A stretch of DNA of 37,841 nt from contig JAVZJY010000009.1 in NCBI GenBank assembly GCA_038872535.1, positions 1 through 37,841 on the forward strand, given 5' to 3'. The position numbers and the translations under genes were made by a program. Below the pieces are notes generated by a model. That model saw only the letters and a program-made list of their open reading frames with translations, made no database searches and was not told where the DNA came from. Position 1 is the stretch's first letter; each line of letters starts with the position of its first letter. The stretch is from JASEJA01 sp038872535. GTDB taxonomy: Archaea > Thermoproteota > Bathyarchaeia > Bathyarchaeales > Bathycorpusculaceae. Positions 32,144 through 37,841 of this stretch are shown one piece after another.

Positions 32144-33805
32144 TCATCCGCCTTTCACTACTTTGATTTTAACGTCTTGTATGAACAGTGTTGCGAATGG
32201 TGGCATAACCAAGAGTCCTTCCACATTCTTTCTCACAGCAGTGTAGGTAATGTCTATATATAAGGGAACCCAAGGTGCATCTTTCAACAGTATATTTTGT
32301 ATTTCTGTGTAAAGCTCTGTTCTTTCAGTAGAGTTAAGAGCTGTTGATCTATCTTCATCAAAAAGGCTGTCAACTTCTGGGTTGCTGTATGTATAATTTC
32401 CCATAGTACTGTGTAGTAGGTAGGGCAAAATTCCAGCTGGATCAAACCAAGAGTAGAATCTGCCTGCAAGGTCGAAATCCCAATCTCTAGTTTTAGATCT
32501 GATATAACTGTAGGCAAATTCTTTATAATCAACATCTATGCCTATGCTTGCTAATTTAGCCTGTAGCAAAGGTCCGATCTTCTTAAATTTAGGCTCGTCA
32601 TTTGGAATAAGTAGTTCAAGCCTTAATGGTTGCCCGTCTTTGTCAACGATTCCATCGCCATTGGTGTCAACCCAGCCGGCATCTGCTAAAAGGTTTTTAG
32701 CTGTTTCATTACTATAGGCGTAAGTTTGGCTTGCATACTCTTCAACAGAAGCGTTATAGGCCAACATGGATGGAGACATATAAGAATAGCATGGCAAAAC
32801 AGTATCCTCTAATGTTGTTTTTATTTCGTCTCTGTTTATTGCGTAGATCAAAGCTTTGCGTACTCTTACGTCATCTAATGGTGGTCTCTTAACATTAATC
32901 ATTATGTATGCAATGCCTGGAGTTATGCTATCATATAGCGTTACGTCAGGGTTGGTTTTCAGGTTTGCTACAGCGTCTGATGGAACTCCTCTTACGATGT
33001 CGACGGTTCCTGCTTCAAGTTCACTTATCCGTGTCAAATCTTCTGGAATGAATCTAATCATCACCTCGTCTATGTATGTGTTGGGTCCCTTGTTTTGGAC
33101 AAAGGGCAAATTGGTCTTGTAAAAGTTGTTTCTCTCAAGGAGAACATAAGAACCGTGAACCCATTCTTTAACCTTGTAAGGACCAGGTCCGATGGGGTTT
33201 TGATTGAAAGCTGCATCGCCTACTTGACTGGAAACATTTGTATCCACTACATTCCCGTAAACCACGGGTATGTCATTAAACCAAATGTAGACAGGTGGGA
33301 CATTACATATGATCTTCAGAGTATGTGAGTCTATAATTTCATAATCTATGACAGCATCGTAATCGCTGCCATATGGACTTAGTTGACGATATCTCTCTAT
33401 GCTGTCCCTCATAATTTCAGCAGTGATTGGATCTCCATTCGAAAATTTGGCATCGGCAGGTAAGTAAATTGTTATGTTGTTGCCCTCCATCTCTACATTT
33501 GTGGCAAGGTCTGGAACCATTCCCATACTCTCATTGAAGTTCATGTAACACTGAAAGATTAAATCGTGAATCTCATTTGACCAGCTTACTTGCTGAATAT
33601 CTAAACCCTCAGGCTCCTCAGGTATTGCTATCACTAAAGTCTTTTTATACTCAACTGGTGGGGGCAAAACGAAGTAGTAGACAATTATGCCTATACCAGC
33701 TGCAACTATTATTATCAAAGCAATGATTATTGCTTGAATCTTAGTTATAGCTTCCTTAGACTTCAATTTTTCGAGACTCTTTTTAAGCATCGATGACATA
33801 CGCAT
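32144..33805 (-). CDS. oppA: Peptide-binding protein (SBP family 5), membrane-anchored
   Basis: The product (553 residues) captures peptides or similar solutes outside the cell for the OppBCDF importer. Residues 24-48 are a single hydrophobic anchor (IQAIIIALIIIVAAGIGIIV), followed by a PPP linker and the family-5 solute-binding domain starting at KKTLVIAIPEEPEGLDIQ. Segments such as IGPGPYKVKEW, ADAKFSNGDPITAE and VRKALIYAINRDEI are diagnostic. No lipobox cysteine is seen, so it is held by the uncleaved helix as in many archaea. GGGAGATG lies just before ATG 33805. It heads the operon. The ligand may be peptides, opines or methylated amino acids. Confidence 0.92.
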   Translation of the reverse strand: MRMSSMLKKSLEKLKSKEAITKIQAIIIALIIIVAAGIGIIVYYFVLPPPVEYKKTLVIAIPEEPEGLDIQQVSWSNEIHDLIFQCYMNFNESMGMVPDLATNVEMEGNNITIYLPADAKFSNGDPITAEIMRDSIERYRQLSPYGSDYDAVIDYEIIDSHTLKIICNVPPVYIWFNDIPVVYGNVVDTNVSSQVGDAAFNQNPIGPGPYKVKEWVHGSYVLLERNNFYKTNLPFVQNKGPNTYIDEVMIRFIPEDLTRISELEAGTVDIVRGVPSDAVANLKTNPDVTLYDSITPGIAYIMINVKRPPLDDVRVRKALIYAINRDEIKTTLEDTVLPCYSYMSPSMLAYNASVEEYASQTYAYSNETAKNLLADAGWVDTNGDGIVDKDGQPLRLELLIPNDEPKFKKIGPLLQAKLASIGIDVDYKEFAYSYIRSKTRDWDFDLAGRFYSWFDPAGILPYLLHSTMGNYTYSNPEVDSLFDEDRSTALNSTERTELYTEIQNILLKDAPWVPLYIDITYTAVRKNVEGLLVMPPFATLFIQDVKIKVVKGG

Positions 33806-34006
33806 CTCCCTTTTTGCCTCTCTACATAGAAAAGATTGATGAACACTTAAATTTTTTGCATACTCGTTTAAATTATGAATTCAGTTAACACTTTTATCCA
33901 TGTTAAATTTAAACAATTATTACAATTGTGGCTAGAACCAAAATTTATACAGCAGCTTATATTGACGTTGATAAATCAATTAAACAACATGTTTGGTTTC
34001 ACGTCA

Positions 34007-34025
34007 CTTTTCTATTGCAGAAAAG
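34007..34025. repeat. 7-bp hairpin upstream of sfsA
   Basis: CTTTTCT (34007-34013) and AGAAAAG (34019-34025) form a perfect 7-bp stem with a five-base loop, about 30 bases before the sfsA start. The surrounding 252-base gap between oppA and sfsA is AT-rich and otherwise shows only likely divergent promoters. The hairpin may be a control or structural element. Confidence 0.3.
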
Positions 34026-34057
34026 AATAATTTGAGCGATACCAAAATCATGCGCAA

Positions 34058-34759
34058 ATGACGACGTTTATCAAAGTTTGTGGGAAGCTTGTTGAAGGTT
34101 TTTTTATAAAGAGGCTTACACGTTTTTCAGCTTTAGTTAAGTTTGAAGATGGAGTTTTCAATGTTTTCCTGCCAAACCCGGGGAGGTTGGAGGAGTTTCT
34201 ATATTTTGGTGCTAAAGTTGTTTTGAAAAAGACCGCGCATAAGGGAAGGAAGACAGCTTATGATTTAATAGGAGTTTATCATGAAGGTCGAAAGGTTTCC
34301 ATTGACTCCAGCGTTCCCAACAAGCTGGTTTTGAAAATTTGAAGAATAAAGCCTTAAAAGAATTTGCTGAATACTCCATTGTTAAGCCTGAACCATTTTA
34401 TAGGCATACCTCGTTTCGACTTCCTTTTAAGCAATCATGATGAAGCCTGTCTTCTGGAGGTTAAGTCTTGCACCCTTGTTAGGAATGGAATAGCCATGTT
34501 TCCGGATGCAAAAACCGAAAGGGGAACTAGGCATGTCATGGAATTGCTCAAAGCTAAAAGGGAAGGCTATAGAGCCTGCCTACTCTTCCTTATTCAGTGC
34601 ACAGATGCCTACGCTTTTTCGCCCGCTGATGATGTGGATAAAGAATTTGGAGAGGCTTTGCGGACAGCCTTTAAAAAGGGTGTGGAAGTTTACGCTTACA
34701 CTTCTGAGTTTTTGGATGATAAAATAATGCTTAGAGAAAGAGTTGAAGTGAAACTTTAA
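34058..34759 (+). pseudogene. sfsA: sfsA (sugar fermentation stimulation protein A family) with two compensating frameshifts
   Basis: The full span of 234 codons matches the usual SfsA length. The N-terminal part (34058-34342) has RLTRFSALVKF, FLPNPGRLEE and DSSVPNKLV. It then hits TGA. The expected middle (KNLKNKALKEFAEYS and onward) is read only in the -1 frame from about 34336 to 34410, after which the original frame returns at RFDFLL and runs on with EVKSCTLVRNG, FPDAKTERGTRH and QCTDAYAFSPADDVD. One base appears missing in an A-run near 34334-34337 and one extra T sits near 34411. This could be a true inactivation or two sequencing errors. SfsA is a nuclease-like nucleic-acid-binding protein of unclear role. 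Confidence 0.8.
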
Positions 34760-34816
34760 TAACGCAATTATTTTTCAAGTTTAGCCCAAGTAAAGGAGAT
34801 AGCCCCTCTCTAGATT

Positions 34817-36043
34817 TTAAGGCGTTCCGTTGTTTTGTTCGATTCTTGCGTTGTCTTTGTCAAAGATTAGGTATGTTGTCACGTTGGTTTTGTCTATGCC
34901 GTGCCAGTTGTAGGTGTTTCCAATGGAAATCAGTTTTTGTGTGGGCGCCATTATATTATAGCCATCGTATTGTGGGTTGTGCTCAAATAAAGCGCCAATT
35001 AGGATTATGGTTTCTGCGCTTGGATTTAATTGGCTGTATATGTTTGGGCTTTTATCCGTGTAGAACATTCCACCCATTATTGTGAGCTTTGACATCATGC
35101 GATTTCTTATCAGAATGTTTGGAACGTTTCCGTCTGGACCGTTTTCAACCCAACAGTTGGTTAACTCTAAAGTTGGTAAGAGCGCATTTTCTCCAGTTCC
35201 GCCTTCTATGACTATGTGGGCTTCTAATGATGGATTCCATATGTTTTTGCTTGATAAGAGGCAGTTTGCAAGTTTCAATTGGGCAATGTTTTTGGCGTAA
35301 ACATCTGCTTTTCTATGAAACCCTATTAGGCAGTGAATGAGGTTTATTTGACCACATGTTCTGTAGCCTTCGCCACACTCGCCTATTTTAACGCCATATT
35401 CTGTTATGGCGTCTGGAGTGTCGTTGATTTTTCTGCCGTCTATCCAGCAGTTGAATATTAAGCTGTCTTCGCAACCCGTTAGGTCTACATTAGCGTGTAT
35501 GGCGCCCCAGATTTTGCAGTTGCGGATTTGGTGGACTGGAACTTGACTTGTTGTGCGCATGGCGTCTATACATTTTTCGGCTAAGCCATTTCCGTTTATG
35601 AATAAGCCATCTAAATGCGCATACCTTACATTGCGTATGTCAAAGACTGCGTGTATTTGTTCTATAGCGAATATTTCTGCGCCGTTACCTATAATGTAAA
35701 AGTCTTCTTTTGGTGGCGTTATTGGTTCTGTAATGTTAAAACGTTGTTTTTTAAGGTATATACATGAATAACCAGCATCTAAAGCACCTTGAATGTCTTC
35801 GAACTTTTCTCCTTTTCCAACAACTATTTCTGCTGTTAAGGATTCATTTAGCCATAATCCGCCATACTGTCTATAACCCTCTTCTATCCACTCGTCAAGA
35901 TTCCCGAAAAATGCAGAGTGTGAGGCTACTGTGCTGCGAATGTTGCTGTCATAAGAAGGATAGGGACAAGTGATAAATGCTAAAGAAGTAAGTAAGAAAA
36001 GAAGTGTAAGCATTGTAAGGCGGCGAAAATGCTGCGACTGCAT
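34817..36043 (-). CDS. Secreted pectate-lyase-like (right-handed beta-helix) protein
   Basis: From ATG 36043 (GGAG six bases upstream; GTG 36064 is the longer alternative) the product is 408 residues. It has an N-terminal signal peptide with RR followed by MLTLLFLLTSLAFI, then EIVVGKGEKFEDIQGALDAG, the typical entry of pectate-lyase-superfamily beta-helix proteins. Many short rungs such as HLDGLFINGNG, IRNCKIWGAIHANV, LIFNCWIDGR and LELTNCWVENG follow, the last also suiting phage-tail or surface proteins. It is exported and may bind or cleave a polysaccharide, or be a structural surface protein. No catalytic residues could be assigned. It is divergent from the MazG-like gene. Confidence 0.75.
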   Translation of the reverse strand: MQSQHFRRLTMLTLLFLLTSLAFITCPYPSYDSNIRSTVASHSAFFGNLDEWIEEGYRQYGGLWLNESLTAEIVVGKGEKFEDIQGALDAGYSCIYLKKQRFNITEPITPPKEDFYIIGNGAEIFAIEQIHAVFDIRNVRYAHLDGLFINGNGLAEKCIDAMRTTSQVPVHQIRNCKIWGAIHANVDLTGCEDSLIFNCWIDGRKINDTPDAITEYGVKIGECGEGYRTCGQINLIHCLIGFHRKADVYAKNIAQLKLANCLLSSKNIWNPSLEAHIVIEGGTGENALLPTLELTNCWVENGPDGNVPNILIRNRMMSKLTIMGGMFYTDKSPNIYSQLNPSAETIILIGALFEHNPQYDGYNIMAPTQKLISIGNTYNWHGIDKTNVTTYLIFDKDNARIEQNNGTP

Positions 36044-36173
36044 TGAACACTCCGAAATGCACACTCAATCGCTAATGTTGTAAGGTTTTGTATGTAACCT
36101 ATTAACACTTACAAAAGAGCGCCAAAGCCAAAATCTAAATCTAACCTTTACTTAGCTTGGTGAGGGTGCCAAT

Positions 36174-36500
36174 ATGTCTCTAACTTTGCGTGATGCTCAA
36201 CATTTATGTTGGAAAAATTTCAGGAAAATTAATGATAAGCTTGACCCAGAAAAGGGTATGGGTTGGACGCCTTTTGTTATGATTACGGATTTGCTTGAGG
36301 AGGCTGGTGAAGTAGCGGCGGTAGTTAAGGGATTAGAAGGTTTTAAGCCTCATGAAAAACCAAAAACGAAGGAGATGTTGGCTGCTGAACTTTCAGATTT
36401 GCTTTACATCATTTTTGTTTTAGCTGAGCATTATGGTATAGAGTTGGAAGAAGCTTTTCTTCAGACAGTAAATGATTATGTTTTAAGATTTGTAAAATAA
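36174..36500 (+). CDS. MazG-like nucleotide pyrophosphohydrolase
   Basis: The product (108 residues) is a single-domain all-alpha NTP pyrophosphohydrolase. Magnesium ligands of the ExxE...ExxD pattern are visible: Glu43 and Glu46 in DLLEEAGEVAAV, then Glu72 and Asp75 in AELSDLLYI. Such proteins remove aberrant nucleoside triphosphates or regulate nucleotide pools, working as dimers or tetramers. GGTGAGGGTG before ATG 36174 is a good ribosome binding site. It is convergent with the arsenate reductase gene. The nucleotide specificity cannot be predicted. Confidence 0.87.
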   Translation: MSLTLRDAQHLCWKNFRKINDKLDPEKGMGWTPFVMITDLLEEAGEVAAVVKGLEGFKPHEKPKTKEMLAAELSDLLYIIFVLAEHYGIELEEAFLQTVNDYVLRFVK

Positions 36501-36518
36501 AAAGCTAGCAAGAGCGGT

Positions 36519-36914
36519 TTACGCTGTTTCCTCGATTAACTTCTTAACTCTTCCTTCAATTTCGTCTCTGATTTGGCGCACCTTTTCTATAGGCTTTCCT
36601 TTCGGGTCTTCAATTCTCCAGTCCACAACCTTGTTTAATAATGGTGCTGGACAAAATCCTCCAGCTTCGCAGCCCATCACTATTATTATGTCTGCGTCTC
36701 TAACCACTTGATTGTTGATGAGTTTTGGTTTGTTTTTTGAAATGTCTATTCCCTTTTCCCGCATGACTTGCACAACTGTTGGATTTACTTCTCTTGATGG
36801 CATGGTGCCGGCGCTTTGGGCTTCAATTTTTCCTTTTCCATAATGGTTTGCGAAGGCTTCAGCCATTTGGCTTCTTCCCGCATTCTCAACGCATACAAAT
36901 AGGATTTTCTTCAT
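36519..36914 (-). CDS. arsC: Arsenate reductase, low-molecular-weight phosphatase type
   Basis: The product (131 residues from ATG 36914; ATG 36926 is an alternative) has the CX5R phosphate loop CVENAGRS with Cys8 and Arg14 and the pair Cys82 and Cys88 in GCEAGGFCPA, as in thioredoxin-coupled ArsC, although their spacing is one residue shorter than in the staphylococcal enzyme. It reduces arsenate to arsenite. The neighbouring ferredoxin, zinc-ribbon and permease genes on the same strand suggest an arsenic-handling unit. A protein tyrosine phosphatase role is less likely because of the C-terminal cysteine pair. Confidence 0.87.
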   Translation of the reverse strand: MKKILFVCVENAGRSQMAEAFANHYGKGKIEAQSAGTMPSREVNPTVVQVMREKGIDISKNKPKLINNQVVRDADIIIVMGCEAGGFCPAPLLNKVVDWRIEDPKGKPIEKVRQIRDEIEGRVKKLIEETA

Positions 36915-36947
36915 TTCAATCAACATTAGAGTAGTTTATTTTGGGTT

Positions 36948-37298
36948 TTATGTTTTGCTTTCGCAGTCCATGCAAACGTTAACTTCCCTATTAGTCCAGA
37001 AGGTTTTGCCGCACTTTTTGCATGTGATTTTGTGGAGCAAGCCCTTATCTCCAGATTTAACTGGTGTGAATACAAACTCTCTTTTTGGGAAACTTATTGC
37101 CTTTTTGTGGCATAACGGTTCGCACGCTGTACAACCATTAACGCATTTTAGAGGGTGGGCAACTATTGCTTTGCCGTCTCTAAATTCGAAAACACCGTTT
37201 GGACAGAACTTCACACATTTTGGCTTTTCAAATGGGGCGCATCCGTCACATTTTTCCGGAAAAATTGTTGGATACCATGGTGTGCAAGATTCTGCCAT
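36948..37298 (-). CDS. Ferredoxin-like iron-sulphur protein fused to a zinc ribbon
   Basis: The product is 116 residues from ATG 37298, chosen because GAGG lies eight bases upstream, within the stop of the preceding gene. The first 75 residues hold two 4Fe-4S-like clusters of cysteines (CDGC, CVKFCP and CVNGCTACEPLC). The last 25 form a zinc ribbon, CKKCGKTFWT then CMDC. The latter closely resembles the C-terminus of the next upstream small protein. It could carry electrons or handle metal for the ArsC and permease partners. No recognised named family. Confidence 0.72.
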   Translation of the reverse strand: MAESCTPWYPTIFPEKCDGCAPFEKPKCVKFCPNGVFEFRDGKAIVAHPLKCVNGCTACEPLCHKKAISFPKREFVFTPVKSGDKGLLHKITCKKCGKTFWTNREVNVCMDCESKT

Positions 37299-37308
37299 AA
37301 GGTTATCC

Positions 37309-37497
37309 TCATTGCAGTTTTCTTCTACAGTCAAAGCAGAGTTCAGTTTCGAAGTTTGTTAGGAAAGTTTTTCCGCATCCCTTGCATTTCACTTCTTTTA
37401 GCATTCCCTCTTTTATGGGCGAAACTGATTTCAGAAGGTCCGTTGCTGTTTGCATGCATGAGCATGGCGGTTTATTTTTCTGTTCATTTTCTTTCAT
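37309..37497 (-). CDS. Small cysteine-rich zinc-ribbon protein
   Basis: From ATG 37497 the product is 62 residues; the longer frame to 37590 lies inside the permease gene and is rejected. It has an N-terminal PCSCM pair and a C-terminal zinc ribbon CKGCGKTFLT...CFDC that parallels the ribbon at the end of the downstream ferredoxin (36948-37298). The gene lies two bases after the permease stop and its own TGA overlaps the ribosome binding site of the ferredoxin gene, so the four genes appear to be one operon. It may bind metal or arsenite, or serve as partner of the permease. Function unknown. Confidence 0.65.
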   Translation of the reverse strand: MKENEQKNKPPCSCMQTATDLLKSVSPIKEGMLKEVKCKGCGKTFLTNFETELCFDCRRKLQ

Positions 37498-37499
37498 GG

Positions 37500-37841
37500 C
37501 TATAACGACCCACTTATAAAGCCATATAAGAGTCCGAATATTACGCTTCCAGCCCAAGCTATAAGCATGTAAGTCAAAACCACTTTCCACTTTGCGATTC
37601 GTGAAACTGCCATTGCATTTGCAACATCATATGGCTGTCCCATAAGCCAGCTAAGCAAGGCGCCTTTTGACATTCCAAGATCCCACATAGCCTTGCCCAA
37701 GACAACTTCAACAAGCGTTGGAGTGTAAAGTGGTCCGCCAAGAATGGATGCGATGAATATTCCAGTGACTCCTGTTAGGTATGTCCCAACGATATCTTCA
37801 GGTAGGAAAGCTTCCACATAGCTTACTACAACCAAGCCTAA
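37500..37841 (-). CDS. Permease of the ArsP/COG0701 type, 5' part cut by window edge
   Basis: The reading frame stays open to the end of the window, and the first TTG at 37835 is probably internal, so this is the C-terminal 113 or so residues of a longer protein. It contains at least three membrane segments and the motif GGPLYTPTLVEVVLGKAMWDLGMSKGALLSWLMGQP-like region (shown only in part: GPLYTPTLVEVVL, GALLSWLMGQP), typical of the UPF0718/COG0701 permeases, which include organoarsenical and arsenite exporters. It is followed by the zinc-ribbon, ferredoxin and arsC genes. Arsenic export is favoured by context; another thiol-metal or sulphur compound is possible. Confidence 0.75.
   Translation of the reverse strand, partial: LGLVVVSYVEAFLPEDIVGTYLTGVTGIFIASILGGPLYTPTLVEVVLGKAMWDLGMSKGALLSWLMGQPYDVANAMAVSRIAKWKVVLTYMLIAWAGSVIFGLLYGFISGSL

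Noticed and set aside
34336..34411. Programmed ribosomal frameshifting in sfsA
   Set aside because: SfsA is not known to need it, no slippery heptamer with a following structure is clear at both points, and two shifts in opposite directions are far more like indels or sequencing errors.
37498..37590. Longer start of the small zinc-ribbon protein
   Set aside because: The extension lies inside the permease gene in another frame; ATG 37497 begins right after the permease stop.

Overview
The window reads as a contig from an archaeon, most likely an uncultured Thermoproteota/Bathyarchaeia-type anaerobe; the lineage is inferred. Supporting signs are a tetrahydromethanopterin-linked MtrH protein, TATA-box-like AT-rich promoters with short leaders, GGAGG-type ribosome binding sites, a zinc-ribbon threonine synthase, a membrane-anchored peptide-binding protein without a lipobox, and low GC. 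No rRNA, tRNA, CRISPR array, transposase or phage gene is visible. Coding density is high. The longest non-coding stretch is about 250 bases (33806-34057, divergent promoters plus a small hairpin), so no gene-free gap exceeds 300 bases.

Region 1 (1-5238) holds two BioB-like radical SAM genes (one cut by the window edge), a small winged-helix regulator, a DppA-type D-aminopeptidase, an agmatinase/arginase-family enzyme and threonine synthase. Region 2 (5420-18183) is the centre of interest. It carries three MttB-superfamily (trimethylamine methyltransferase-like) proteins without an in-frame amber codon, two cognate corrinoid proteins, a RACo-like ferredoxin/ATPase corrinoid activator and a stand-alone MtrH. 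These sit in two transcription units that flank an aminotransferase, a proline-racemase-family enzyme with an altered active site, and a tungsten-type aldehyde:ferredoxin oxidoreductase. The simplest reading is demethylation of quaternary or tertiary amines (betaines): MttB moves methyl to the corrinoid protein, MtrH passes it to tetrahydromethanopterin, and RACo repairs the oxidised corrinoid. The flanking enzymes may process the demethylated amino acid. Substrates cannot be read from sequence.

Region 3 (18308-20826) is a metallophosphoesterase, a nucleotidyltransferase-fold protein and a two-helix membrane protein. Region 4 (20832-33805) looks like uptake and breakdown of amino acids and peptides: an APC permease, a BKACE (beta-keto acid cleavage) enzyme, a HemL-like class III PLP enzyme, an N-acyl-D-amino-acid deacylase, a CocE/X-Pro-type hydrolase, and a complete Opp/Dpp ABC importer whose two ATPase genes share a perfect 121-bp repeat. 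Region 5 (34058-37841) has an sfsA gene with two compensating frameshifts, a secreted beta-helix protein, a MazG-like pyrophosphohydrolase, and an arsenic-type module (ArsC, ferredoxin with zinc ribbon, small zinc-ribbon protein, permease cut by the window edge).

Together the genes suggest a heterotroph that scavenges peptides, D-amino acids and methylated amino acids and feeds methyl groups into the archaeal Wood-Ljungdahl branch. The enzyme families are well supported. The pathway and substrate are inference.
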